Source: Marinifilum sp965230805 (GTDB lineage Bacteria; Bacteroidota; Bacteroidia; Bacteroidales; Marinifilaceae). Taken from it: 64,000 nt of DNA. The notes under the pieces are model-generated. The model was not told where the DNA came from. It saw only the letters and a program-made list of their open reading frames with translations, and ran no database searches. The stretch's first letter is position 1. The number at the start of each line of letters is the position of its first letter. A program made the position numbers and the translations under genes. The stretch spans positions 3,410,001 through 3,474,000 of the forward strand of contig NZ_OZ246019.1 of NCBI RefSeq assembly GCF_965230805.1. Reading direction: 5' to 3'. Below are positions 1 to 9,033 of this stretch, one piece after another.

Positions 1-42
1 CTAATGTAAGCGCACTCGAAAAAGCTATTTAAATTGCGACAA

Positions 43-1254
43 ATGAATCAGAACGAAGTATATATTATCAACTTGGCCTTAGACTACAGCAAGGGAGAGC
101 TGTCGGCTGAGAAGAGAGCCGAATTAATACAGATCATGAATGATCCCGAAAGCAAGAAGATATTTGTACGATATTACAAAACTTACAAAAAGACTCGTTC
201 TGTAGCTTTCATAAATCAGGTAAATGAGGGTGACGCTTGGAATAAAATCAATTCAAGAATTCGTAAATCAATTCCAATATCTCGTAAATCAAAACTTAAT
301 AGGTTCAAATCCTGGATTCCTTATGCTGCTGCCATAGCAATTTTTGCAATTGTTGGAACTTACTTGGTGCAACGTAGCATTAAGAATATTGATTATACAG
401 CGAATTATAATTTTGAGGAATTGGTAGATGTTGACAGAGGAAAAGCTTTCTTAAAAATGGCAAATGGTTCTGTTGTTAATTTAGAGAAAAATAAGGAGTT
501 AGAATTATCTGAATTGGATGGCACAAAAATTTATAAGGATTCGACCAATAGCATAAGCTACGAGACCGATAATACAGAGACTGTTGAAAGAAAACAGTCC
601 AAGATACTATACAACACGGTAGTTGTACCTAAGGGGGGAGAGTATCAATTGATATTAATTGATGGTACAGTGGTTTTTCTTAATGCAGATTCTGAATTGC
701 GATTTCCAATACAATTTGCTAACGACAAAAGGGAAGTGTTCCTAAAAGGGGAGGCATATTTTGATGTGGCTCAAAATAAAAACGCACCATTTACAGTATA
801 TGCACATGATACCGAGGTAAAGGCATTGGGTACCAAGTTTAATATTTCTGCCTACAACGATCAGGAATACATTGCCACTACTTTGGTAGAAGGTAGTGTA
901 AGAGTAAACAACCTTGGGAATAGTACAGTTTTGGAGCCAGCTTACCAATCTATGGTAATCAGGGGGAGAAGCGCAATTGATGTAAAGGCAGTGGATACAA
1001 AATTATATACCTCGTGGATAGATGGTGTATATGAATTTGAGAATACGGAGTTAGAGTACATCATGACTCAACTGAACAGATGGTACAATGTTAAATTTTT
1101 TTTTGAAGAAGCACAGTATAAAAATATTAGATTTACAGGAGCCGTTAAAAGAGACAATTCATTTGAATATACATTGCAGCTGATTAGCCGTGTAGCTGAT
1201 GTTGATTTTGCAATAAAGGATGATTATGTTGTAGTGAGAAAAAAAACAAAATAA
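43..1254 (+). CDS. FecR family anti-sigma factor (operon 1)
   Basis: Inner-membrane anti-sigma/sigma-regulator of the FecR type, expected to hold an ECF sigma factor and release it when the cognate SusC is loaded. About 403 residues. It has an N-terminal cytoplasmic part, one membrane segment near residues 91-109 (WIPYAAAIAIFAIVG), a periplasmic FecR domain around residues 195-285 (GTKFNISAYND) and a C-terminal DUF4974-like part (LNRWYNVKFFF). The reading frame is open back to a TTG at 34, but the ATG at 43 is the better start. Its sigma gene is not in the window and probably lies just to the left. susC follows 86 bp downstream, separated by two hairpins. Family assignment is firm; the partner sigma is inferred. 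Confidence 0.93.
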   Translation: MNQNEVYIINLALDYSKGELSAEKRAELIQIMNDPESKKIFVRYYKTYKKTRSVAFINQVNEGDAWNKINSRIRKSIPISRKSKLNRFKSWIPYAAAIAIFAIVGTYLVQRSIKNIDYTANYNFEELVDVDRGKAFLKMANGSVVNLEKNKELELSELDGTKIYKDSTNSISYETDNTETVERKQSKILYNTVVVPKGGEYQLILIDGTVVFLNADSELRFPIQFANDKREVFLKGEAYFDVAQNKNAPFTVYAHDTEVKALGTKFNISAYNDQEYIATTLVEGSVRVNNLGNSTVLEPAYQSMVIRGRSAIDVKAVDTKLYTSWIDGVYEFENTELEYIMTQLNRWYNVKFFFEEAQYKNIRFTGAVKRDNSFEYTLQLISRVADVDFAIKDDYVVVRKKTK

Positions 1255-1257
1255 AAA

Positions 1258-1316
1258 CAGGAAGTATTGGCGTACTTCCTGCTAGTGATAGTTAACACCA
1301 TTGTTGGCGCAATGGT
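1258..1316 (+). promoter_or_regulatory. Two hairpins between fecR and susC
   Basis: Two perfect stem-loops follow the fecR stop. CAGGAAGTA pairs with TACTTCCTG (1258-1281, 9 bp) and ACCATTG pairs with CAATGGT (1297-1316, 7 bp). Both have the same six-base loop TTGGCG. Neither is followed by a long T-run, so they look more like an attenuator, processing site or mRNA stabiliser than a full terminator. Every fecR-susC junction in the window has a hairpin at this place. Confidence 0.6.
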
Positions 1317-1340
1317 ATTTAGTAACCTCAACCCTAAATT

Positions 1341-4300
1341 ATGAAAAAACTCGAAAAAAGGGTGCATTTATCTGCACCTGTTCGGAAAATTCTACGTGCT
1401 ATGAAAATAAGTGTGTTTTTAGTACTGGTTTGTTCTTTGCAGCTGTCGGCAAGTGTAATGCTTGGTCAACAGGTAAAAATGCAAGAAGGACAAGCAAGTG
1501 TACGTGAAGTTTTTAAAGAATTTAAGAAACAAACAGGCGTCTACTTTATGTACAACGAAGAGGAGGTGGACAATTCTGTAACTGTAAAGGTCGACTTCGA
1601 TAATATGAGTTTGGAAGAAGCATTGAATGATGTGTGTGAACAAGCTAATTTGGAGTACCAGATCGTGGATGATTATGTGTTAATCAAAAAGAAAGAGTTG
1701 ATTCCTGATAATCAAGAACAACAACAAAAATCCATCAAAGGAAAAGTGACCGACAAAAATGGGATGGAGCTTCCAGGTGTTTCTGTTATTATTAAAGGAA
1801 CATACACAGGTACTTCTACCAATATGGATGGTGTTTATCAAATTAAAGTTTCTGAAGGTGATGTTTTGGTGTTCTCGTTCGTAGGAATGCTTAATCACGA
1901 GGTTCGATTTGAAGGTCAAGCAGAATTGAACGTTGTGATGGAAGAGGCTGAAACAAAGCTGGATGACGTAATTGTTACAGGTCTGTACGAGCGTAGAAAA
2001 CAAAGTTTTACAGGTACCGCAACAACTGTTTCGGGTGAGGAACTGATGGAGAAAGGTGTGGAGAATGTAATTCAAAGCTTGGTTCTTGTAGATCCGTCTT
2101 TAAATATCACCGAGAATAATTTGGCCGGATCTAACCCAAACAACATGCCTGAATTAAGGTTGCGTGGAACTTCTGTTTTAAATACAGGTGGTTTTGGTGA
2201 AATAAGCAGGGAAAATCTGATTGGTGATCCTAACCTTCCTACTTTTATTCTTGATGGTTTTGAAACGACCATGGAAAAAGTACTTGACATGGACATGAAC
2301 AGGGTGAGTTCAGTAACCATTTTGAAAGATGCCGCAGCTACCGCACAATATGGATCAAAAGCAGCAAACGGTGTTATTGTAATTACAACAAAACGACCTA
2401 AAAGTGGTAAGCTGCAGGTTAGCTACAATACCAATATTGGCTTTTCTTTTCCCGACTTGTCTTCATACAATATGCTTGACGGATCGGAATTGTTTGAGCT
2501 ACAGAAAAAATTGAACATTTATAATGTAGACGGAGCGGAGTGGGATTATAAAGCAGTTCAAATAGAAAGAAACCTCGCCAGTGGTGTTAATACCGATTGG
2601 ATGTCGCAACCACTTAGAAATACAGTTAAACAGAAGCATTATCTAAATCTTACGGGTGGTAGCGAAAAAATGCTGTACAATATTGATTTGAACTACAGTA
2701 GTAACCCGGGTGTTATGAAGGATTCATACAGGCGTAATGCAGGCATAGCAATTGCTTTAAATTATAATTTGAATGATAAGATAAGGTTTCGAAACCAGTT
2801 GACCGTAAACAGAAATTACGCTAAAGAATCACCTTATGGTAGTTTCTTGGAATATACAAGAATACCTGACTATTTTCCTATGCGTGATGAATATGGGGAG
2901 CTGTTAGAGAAATTTTCATATACCTATTATGATGATACAGAACGCTCATTTGGATTTAGAAACCCCATGCAGGAAGCAACTGTTGGGAATGTCGACAAAT
3001 CAAAATATACCGATATAACAGACAACTTACAGTTCGATTGGCGGATGACGGATGCACTTAGATTTATTGCAAAGGTATCCTATTCATACAAGACAAGTGA
3101 AGATACCTGGTTTAAATCGCCAGATTCGTTTGTGTATGCAAGAAATGGCATAAACCCTCTGGAAAAAGGAGAATATAGGTATACACATCGTGTAGATGAG
3201 AGATGGGAAGCAAGAGCACAGCTGAATTATAATAAAACTTTTAATGGACATATTATCAATGCTTCTTTGATTAATAGTTTAAGTGAAAGTTCTTACAATG
3301 TTTTAGGGTTTAGCGCCCAGGGTTTTGCTTCCAGTAATTTATCAAACCCTGCATTTGCTTCAGGATACGAGATTGGCGGGCTTCCAACCTCTAATGAAGG
3401 ATCATCAAGGACTTTTAACATGGCTGGAAACATCAACTATTCTTTTAAGGACAGGTATCTTTGCGATATAACCTACAATTGGAATGGATCTTCGGCATTT
3501 GGTACAAAGAATAAATTTGCAGGATTCTATGGTTTTGGATTGGGTTGGAATGTACACGAAGAAAACTTTCTTAAAGATAACGGTTTGTTTAACAGGTTAA
3601 GAATAAAAGCCAATTATGGGCAAAGGGGTACTGTTAACTTCTCGCCCTATCAGGCGAAAGATATGGTGACTTATGATGCCGATAACAGATACCTGGGTGG
3701 TTTGCCAACTTCTATAATTGGGTTGGGAAACGAAAGTTTGGTATGGCAGACAACCAATACCTTAGATATAGGTACAGATTTCGGATTGTTTAACCGATTT
3801 GACTTTACTTTTAATTATTTTAAGAATGAGACCGTTGATATGGTATCTGATATTACTACACCTCCATCAACAGGATTTTTAAGCTTTGCTGATAACTTAG
3901 GAGAAATGGAAGTAAAAGGATTTGAATTTTCTGCAAGGGCTAATTTGATACGAAAGAATGATATAACGTGGTCGGTAAATGTAAATGGTTATCATGATAG
4001 AACGAAACTACTTTCAATTAACGATAATTTAAGTGGTTACAATGATTATGCCGATGATGCGGGTTTATCTAAAGAACAACAAACAGGTCTGGGAGCCGAT
4101 CTAAGGTATGCCGAAGCATCTCATGATTTTTTAGTTCGTTTTGAAGAGGGAGGATCTACAACGGCAATTTGGGCTGTCAGATCATTGGGTATTGATCCGG
4201 CAACCGGTAAAGAGATATTTATGACAAAAGATGGAGGTATTACTGATGTTTATAACCCGGATGATCAGGTTATAGTGGGAAATACTGCACCTGACTTACT

Positions 4301-4757
4301 GGGTAACTTTGGAACACAATTCAGGTATAAAAACTTAAATATAGGTATGACTTTTTCTTACTCATTTGGAAGTGATGCTTATAATCGTACGCTTGTGGAT
4401 AAAATTGAAAACTCCTCTAAGGTATATAATGTAGATCGCAGAGCTTTAAACGAAGCTTGGTTAGAGCCGGGAGATATTGTGAAATACAAGACGAATCATG
4501 ATTTCCAAACAGGGGCATTTAATGAAAAAACCCCAAGTAGTTCAAGGTTTGTTCAGAAAAATAATTACATCCGATTTAGTTCGTTAAATATTAATTATTT
4601 AATGAACAACTCTTTTACAAAGAAATTAGGTTTAGAATCATTAAGGATATCTCTTTTAACAAATGAATTATTCTACATTTCTACCATTGAAAGAGAACGA
4701 GGATTAGATTATCCGTTTGAACGATCATTTACAGTAGGATTACGTGCTAACTTTTAA
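1341..4757 (+). CDS. SusC/RagA-type TonB-dependent receptor (operon 1)
   Basis: Outer-membrane TonB-dependent importer of 1138 residues that forms a lidded channel with the SusD protein encoded next. The order seen is: a long charged leader with a signal peptide (hydrophobic core about 23-40), an STN signalling domain (about 48-110, KKQTGVYFMYNEEEVDN), a carboxypeptidase-regulatory-like domain (about 130-215, GKVTDKNGMELPGVSV), a plug (about 225-350, ILKDAAATAQYGSKAANGVI), and a 22-strand-type barrel ending in the aromatic-terminated GLRANF. The STN domain links it to the FecR/sigma pathway. The substrate cannot be read from sequence. The closest relatives in the window are the SusC proteins of operons 2 and 3. 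susD starts 10 bp downstream. Confidence 0.96.
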   Translation: MKKLEKRVHLSAPVRKILRAMKISVFLVLVCSLQLSASVMLGQQVKMQEGQASVREVFKEFKKQTGVYFMYNEEEVDNSVTVKVDFDNMSLEEALNDVCEQANLEYQIVDDYVLIKKKELIPDNQEQQQKSIKGKVTDKNGMELPGVSVIIKGTYTGTSTNMDGVYQIKVSEGDVLVFSFVGMLNHEVRFEGQAELNVVMEEAETKLDDVIVTGLYERRKQSFTGTATTVSGEELMEKGVENVIQSLVLVDPSLNITENNLAGSNPNNMPELRLRGTSVLNTGGFGEISRENLIGDPNLPTFILDGFETTMEKVLDMDMNRVSSVTILKDAAATAQYGSKAANGVIVITTKRPKSGKLQVSYNTNIGFSFPDLSSYNMLDGSELFELQKKLNIYNVDGAEWDYKAVQIERNLASGVNTDWMSQPLRNTVKQKHYLNLTGGSEKMLYNIDLNYSSNPGVMKDSYRRNAGIAIALNYNLNDKIRFRNQLTVNRNYAKESPYGSFLEYTRIPDYFPMRDEYGELLEKFSYTYYDDTERSFGFRNPMQEATVGNVDKSKYTDITDNLQFDWRMTDALRFIAKVSYSYKTSEDTWFKSPDSFVYARNGINPLEKGEYRYTHRVDERWEARAQLNYNKTFNGHIINASLINSLSESSYNVLGFSAQGFASSNLSNPAFASGYEIGGLPTSNEGSSRTFNMAGNINYSFKDRYLCDITYNWNGSSAFGTKNKFAGFYGFGLGWNVHEENFLKDNGLFNRLRIKANYGQRGTVNFSPYQAKDMVTYDADNRYLGGLPTSIIGLGNESLVWQTTNTLDIGTDFGLFNRFDFTFNYFKNETVDMVSDITTPPSTGFLSFADNLGEMEVKGFEFSARANLIRKNDITWSVNVNGYHDRTKLLSINDNLSGYNDYADDAGLSKEQQTGLGADLRYAEASHDFLVRFEEGGSTTAIWAVRSLGIDPATGKEIFMTKDGGITDVYNPDDQVIVGNTAPDLLGNFGTQFRYKNLNIGMTFSYSFGSDAYNRTLVDKIENSSKVYNVDRRALNEAWLEPGDIVKYKTNHDFQTGAFNEKTPSSSRFVQKNNYIRFSSLNINYLMNNSFTKKLGLESLRISLLTNELFYISTIERERGLDYPFERSFTVGLRANF

Positions 4758-4767
4758 AAATTGAACA

Positions 4768-6237
4768 ATGAAAAAAATGAAATTTATTTATATACTAATT
4801 TTAGGCCTTTCATTTACAGCATGTAGTGATTGGTTGGATGTAAAGCCTGAAACAGAAGTGGATCTTGTTGATCAGGTGAGTACGCCAAGAGGTTTGGTTG
4901 AGATGTTGAATGGGGTGTATGTTAAAATGGTAAGCCCTGAATTATACGGACACCATCTTGTCTATGGAGCAATTGCAGATCTTGCACAAAATTACTATAC
5001 ACGTCAGGACTGGAACCAACGCCCATTTATACATTATACTTATGAATCAACTCAAGGCAAAACGATTAAAGATAATATTTGGCATGGCATGTATAATGCA
5101 ATAGCAAATACGAATGCAATTATTGATAATATTGATGCTATTAAAGAAAAAATGCCAACTGAAGATTACAATCTGATTAAAGGCGAAGCTTATGCGATTA
5201 GGGCTTATTTGCATTTCGACCTGATCAGATTATTTGGTGATGCTTATGAAGATGCAGGAGAATCTCCTCAAATACCTTATGCTAACAAGTTTGATAGAGT
5301 TCGTTTTAAGCATTTAAGTGCTGAGAAGGTGTACACCTACATTTTGGATGATATTAGCGAGGCTGAAAAACTATTAGTCGAATCGGATCCTGTAGTAACA
5401 GGTAGTGCATATGATGGTGATTTCTTTGAATTGGAAGACAGACTTAGACATCTGAATTATTATGCAGTTATAGCTCTTAAAGCAAGAGTGCATTTGACAA
5501 TGGGTGATACACAAACAGCTTCAAATTTAGCCCAACAGGTGATAGATGAATATACATGGAATTGGACAGTAGTCGAGGATTTAACGCATTACGAAGTACA
5601 ATTAGGAAAAAAGACTCTATTTGAACCAGAGTTGGTTTGTGCTTTAAACGTGAATAAGTTAAATACCTATTATAATTCGTATTTTGGTGATGAAGAAGAA
5701 GTTTCTTATAACGCAGGAATTGCAGATGTTGAGTTTTCAAGTTCATTATTTGAAGCTTCTGGTTTTGGAGCCAATGATTGGAGATATTTATACTTATGGC
5801 ATAAGAATGAGCAAGGTTATTTTAATGTACCAAGTAAATACGACCAGATTTCTACAAAAGCAGGTGTTAATGTTAGAGAACCAAAGATTCAATCTGTCCC
5901 CTTGGTTCGTATTACCGAAATGATGTTAATTGTGGCTGAGCATGAGTTAAAAGATAACTATGCTGAAGCTATTTCTATTATCCAAACCATTCAGGATAAA
6001 CGCGACTATCAGATTGCAGATCCTGATTTACTTACTGTTTCGGATGCAGGTACAATGCTTGAAAAAGAATTTAGAAAAGAGACCTATATCGAAGGTCAGT
6101 TATTTTATAGGTATAAAAGGCTTGGTTTAGAATCAATACCTGCCATGAATGATGTAGGGACAATTACACTGCCTGAAGGAGCCTACAAGTTGCCACTACC
6201 GGAAAGTGAAAGAGAATACGGCAATATTGATAATTAA
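4768..6237 (+). CDS. SusD/RagB family outer-membrane lipoprotein (operon 1)
   Basis: Surface lipoprotein that caps the SusC channel and captures ligand. 489 residues with a lipobox ending at Cys19 (LSFTACSDWLD), the usual SusD N-terminus with the DVKPE motif, and TPR-like helices typical of the family (for example KGEAYAIRAYLHFDLIRLFG near residues 135-155). The C-terminal RKETYIEGQLFYRYKRLG stretch is also characteristic. It lies 10 bp after susC, so the two genes are co-transcribed. Family is certain; ligand unknown. It is more like the SusD of operon 3 than that of operon 4. Confidence 0.96.
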   Translation: MKKMKFIYILILGLSFTACSDWLDVKPETEVDLVDQVSTPRGLVEMLNGVYVKMVSPELYGHHLVYGAIADLAQNYYTRQDWNQRPFIHYTYESTQGKTIKDNIWHGMYNAIANTNAIIDNIDAIKEKMPTEDYNLIKGEAYAIRAYLHFDLIRLFGDAYEDAGESPQIPYANKFDRVRFKHLSAEKVYTYILDDISEAEKLLVESDPVVTGSAYDGDFFELEDRLRHLNYYAVIALKARVHLTMGDTQTASNLAQQVIDEYTWNWTVVEDLTHYEVQLGKKTLFEPELVCALNVNKLNTYYNSYFGDEEEVSYNAGIADVEFSSSLFEASGFGANDWRYLYLWHKNEQGYFNVPSKYDQISTKAGVNVREPKIQSVPLVRITEMMLIVAEHELKDNYAEAISIIQTIQDKRDYQIADPDLLTVSDAGTMLEKEFRKETYIEGQLFYRYKRLGLESIPAMNDVGTITLPEGAYKLPLPESEREYGNIDN

Positions 6238-6249
6238 AATTTTAAACAG

Positions 6250-6354
6250 ATGAAACGAACATGTAAATTTTAATCTTAAAAGTTACACACAGGGTAATGA
6301 TTAAAATTTCTTGAGAGTTCCATGTGATAAATGAATGAAAATTTTAGACACATG
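6250..6354 (+). repeat. Recurrent intercistronic element, copy in operon 1
   Basis: The gap between susD and the DUF4843 gene holds three blocks that recur elsewhere in the window: ATGAAACGAACATG (6250-6263), ACACACAGGGTAATGATTAA (6285-6304) and GAGAGTTCCATGTGATAA (6313-6330), followed by ATTTTAGACACATG at the next gene start. The first block opens a tiny reading frame (MKRTCKF then stop). Other copies are at 33926-34140 and 46894-47083. Function unknown; it could be a structured RNA, an upstream open reading frame or a dispersed repeat. Confidence 0.55.
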
Positions 6355-7110
6355 AAAAAGTTAAATATCATTTTTAGTATAATATTGTTACTTGTATTTA
6401 TTTCTTGTGACAAGGACGAAATCATGACCTATGAAGGTGACGATTATCTTTATTTTACCAATGTAGATGAAGATGGAAATTATCCTGAATATTTCAACAA
6501 CTTTGTTTTCGATGATGAAGCGGTAACCGAGAAGAATATTACTGTACCTATATTTTTAAGGGGTATGCTAAGTAATGCTGACAGAAACTTTAAAATCTCT
6601 GTTGTTGACACACTAACCACAGCAACTGAAGGTCTTCATTACACAATCATTCAGAATGATCAAATTGTTCCTGCAAATTCAATAGAAGGAACTGCCTCAG
6701 TTAAAGTGATGAAAACGGAGGACATGAATGAGAATGAATTTAGTATTGGAATTCAAATAGAATCGAACGAAAATTTTGATACAACAGCCAATACCGTTGT
6801 CATTTTAAAAATAACAAATTCATTTTCTCAACCAGATTGGTGGTATCCACATCCAAATAAGTATTATACTACCCATATTGGTCCATATACCCAAACAAAA
6901 GCTTTGTTGTGGTTGGAGTATTTTGGTGTAACAGATGGTTCAGATCCCTTGTTCGATATTAGGTCTTACGTTTGGAAAGGAGTTCAGTATTATGATCCAA
7001 ACAAGTTCAAAGCTCAGGTTGCAGCTTTTAAACGTTGGCTTGAAAATGAAAAAGGAGATCCAACAGATGAAAATGGAGATTTGGTATCAAATACTTTATT
7101 ATACGAATAA
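6352..7110 (+). CDS. DUF4843 domain lipoprotein (operon 1)
   Basis: Small lipoprotein of about 252 residues, found in this family downstream of SusC/SusD pairs and of unknown function. Lipobox at Cys19 (LLLVFISCDKDE). The frame is open to an ATG at 6331, but the ATG at 6352 places a normal signal peptide at the N-terminus and is preferred. Shared landmarks with the copies at 33114 and 44477 are RNFKISVVDTLTTATEGLHY, a WW pair (SQPDWWY) and a C-terminal DENGD. It probably sits on the outer membrane with SusCD as an accessory binding protein; this role is inferred from neighbourhood. Confidence 0.88.
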   Translation: MKKLNIIFSIILLLVFISCDKDEIMTYEGDDYLYFTNVDEDGNYPEYFNNFVFDDEAVTEKNITVPIFLRGMLSNADRNFKISVVDTLTTATEGLHYTIIQNDQIVPANSIEGTASVKVMKTEDMNENEFSIGIQIESNENFDTTANTVVILKITNSFSQPDWWYPHPNKYYTTHIGPYTQTKALLWLEYFGVTDGSDPLFDIRSYVWKGVQYYDPNKFKAQVAAFKRWLENEKGDPTDENGDLVSNTLLYE

Positions 7111-7119
7111 AATATTGAA

Positions 7120-8574
7120 ATGATGAAAGCATTAAAAAAAATAACATACATAGCTATAGCATGCCTGTTACTCGTGTCTTGTCTCAAAGATGAGGGTAAT
7201 TACGATTATGACATGCTTACCGAAATAGATCTTTCTGACATACAGTCACAAACTTATAACGTATTTGTTGGGGATATTTTAACTATAACACCTGAATTGG
7301 GCGAATCCATTTCGGAAGAGAATCTTGAATTTCTTTGGGCGAGACGCTATGTGGATGATAATTCAGATTTTCAATTAGATACCATATCGACAGATAAAAC
7401 ACTTGACGTAGCAATTAATCTTGCTCCCGGCAATCATACATTTATTTTAGATGTTTTAAATACAGAGCGAGTTTATAGAAAAAAAGTATTTTTCGACGTT
7501 TTGGTTGAAACGCCTTTTGATAAGGGCTGGGTTATTTTAAAGGAAAAAGGTACAGCTACAGATTTCGATTATTACTCTGATATTACTGAAAAATTATCTG
7601 AAAATGTTTTGGAAAATATCACGGGAGTGAATCTTTCAGGTAAACCGGTTTCTAGCGGACATATCTTTAATTCGTGGAACGGGTATAGTCAATTAAATAT
7701 TTTATCAGAAGATGGCGGTGTATTTCTTGATGCCACATCAATGCTGGAAATAGGAACTTGGGAAGAGCAATGGAAACCAACATACCTGGAATTACCTTTT
7801 TCCGGAACTTCCATATCCTATAATGGAAGGTTAAAGACTTTGGTTGCAGGAGGTAAAATTTTTCCTTACTCGACCGATTTTCAGAATCCAATATCAGAAG
7901 GATTAGATTGGTTTGAATTACCTGTTAAAGGTGATTATTATGCAAATGGAATGCTTTGTGGATGGTATACTGGCCTTTTGGTTTATGATGAATTAAATAG
8001 AAGGTATATAAACTATAGTGGTAATACATTTGATGAATTTGAAGAAATTAGTGTAAATATTGAGGAACAGCCTTTCGATCCTAATAATCTTCAGATGAAT
8101 GTTTTATATATGGATAATGACGAGCTTGAGGCCTATAATGGAAACGTAGTTTCATTTTTAAAGGCAGATGATGGTTCTTATTACACACATGAGTTCAAAA
8201 CTCATAGGAGAGATGGATTTACTGTTGCTTATCATGAAAAGCTTCCGGATGGAGCAATAAGCGATATGTCAGTATATGCCGTTAGCACCAAATTACCATT
8301 TAGTTATATGTCAAATGGTAATAAAATTCACAGGTATAACAGAGATTCTTATCAGTTGCAAACTGATTACATAACTGCTGAGGGGAATATAACAGCTATG
8401 GGGCTTTCAAAAGACGGAAAAAATCTTGCAGTGGCTACTGATAATGGTGCAGGCTCTAAAATTACCTTCTATGATCTGTTTAATGATGAGCTTGTTCTAA
8501 TGACACTTGAAACGGACTCTAAAGTTGTAAAGCTTATGCAGAAGTGGGATGTTCAAAGTTATCAGTTACGATAA
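7120..8574 (+). CDS. PKD-like family (PKD_2-type) lipoprotein (operon 1)
   Basis: Lipoprotein of 484 residues with a lipobox at Cys21 (LLLVSCLKDEGNYDYD). The KDEGNYDY start is typical of the PKD-like family that accompanies DUF4843 in Bacteroidota SusCD operons. An Ig/PKD-like N-terminal region (about 35-135) is followed by a domain with propeller-like blades, for example MGLSKDGKNLAVATDNGAG near the C-terminus. It starts 10 bp after the DUF4843 gene and is the last gene of the operon before a terminator. Probably surface-exposed and part of the SusCD complex; ligand and exact role unknown. Confidence 0.85.
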   Translation: MMKALKKITYIAIACLLLVSCLKDEGNYDYDMLTEIDLSDIQSQTYNVFVGDILTITPELGESISEENLEFLWARRYVDDNSDFQLDTISTDKTLDVAINLAPGNHTFILDVLNTERVYRKKVFFDVLVETPFDKGWVILKEKGTATDFDYYSDITEKLSENVLENITGVNLSGKPVSSGHIFNSWNGYSQLNILSEDGGVFLDATSMLEIGTWEEQWKPTYLELPFSGTSISYNGRLKTLVAGGKIFPYSTDFQNPISEGLDWFELPVKGDYYANGMLCGWYTGLLVYDELNRRYINYSGNTFDEFEEISVNIEEQPFDPNNLQMNVLYMDNDELEAYNGNVVSFLKADDGSYYTHEFKTHRRDGFTVAYHEKLPDGAISDMSVYAVSTKLPFSYMSNGNKIHRYNRDSYQLQTDYITAEGNITAMGLSKDGKNLAVATDNGAGSKITFYDLFNDELVLMTLETDSKVVKLMQKWDVQSYQLR

Positions 8575-8690
8575 TCATGCATAGAACGCCTAAAACAGAG
8601 GCATACTAAAGCATAACGAGACTGACAAATGTATCATAAATTGTTCAGAATCTAGGGTATGTAGAGTTTGTTAATAAAGAATATAAAAAC

Positions 8691-8718
8691 AAGAGGAACA
8701 TCTTATGATGTTCCTCTT
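8691..8718 (+). terminator. Intrinsic terminator of operon 1
   Basis: A perfect 12-bp stem, AAGAGGAACATC with GATGTTCCTCTT, around a TTAT loop, 117 bp after the PKD-like gene. A short T-rich tail follows. The lower stem is nearly the same as in the terminators at 46739 and 63694. Confidence 0.82.
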
Positions 8719-9033
8719 CTTATAAGCCGGCAACTCTTATTAACCTTAATTAACCTAAAAAGAACTAAGAAATTTACAACTGTCAATGCCATTAGCTAAG
8801 TGCTAATAGCCAAAATAACAGCAGAATAAAGCTCAATTCAATGTAATATTGGTATAATACGCCTAAAATCTTTTGAATTGAATATAAGATAGAAGAAAGA
8901 ATTAGATAAAATATATTTGGCAAACAGAATAAATAAAAAGTAAGTTATAGCTTTTAAAGAGCTAATAGCAAATAGCCAACAACTAACAGCTAATGACTAA
9001 CACTAATGACTAACAGCTAACTGCAAGATTAAA
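8719..9033. repeat. Gene-free spacer with word-like AT-rich repeats
   Basis: No coding sequence is supported here. The spacer contains AATTAACCT-type words after the terminator and, from about 8790, many degenerate copies of TAATAGCCAA and ACTAACAGCTAATGAC, densest at 8960-9030 directly before the permease start. A similar mix (AATTAACT words, then ACACCTAACTGC) precedes the permease at 63927. The promoter of the ABC cassette should lie here, but no clear promoter could be identified. Confidence 0.5.

Noticed and set aside
34..42. TTG start for the first fecR (and TTG starts at 15058, 26192, 47057, 48302)
   Set aside because: In each case an in-frame ATG shortly downstream gives a normal N-terminus or signal peptide.
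1680..2320. Minus-strand open frames inside susC
   Set aside because: They are shadows of the highly conserved + strand gene with no start context or recognisable product.
6250..6330. A c-di-GMP (GEMM) or other known riboswitch, because of the ACACAGGG block
   Set aside because: The conserved GEMM core and paired helices are not present, and the element lies within operons between genes; no known class fits.
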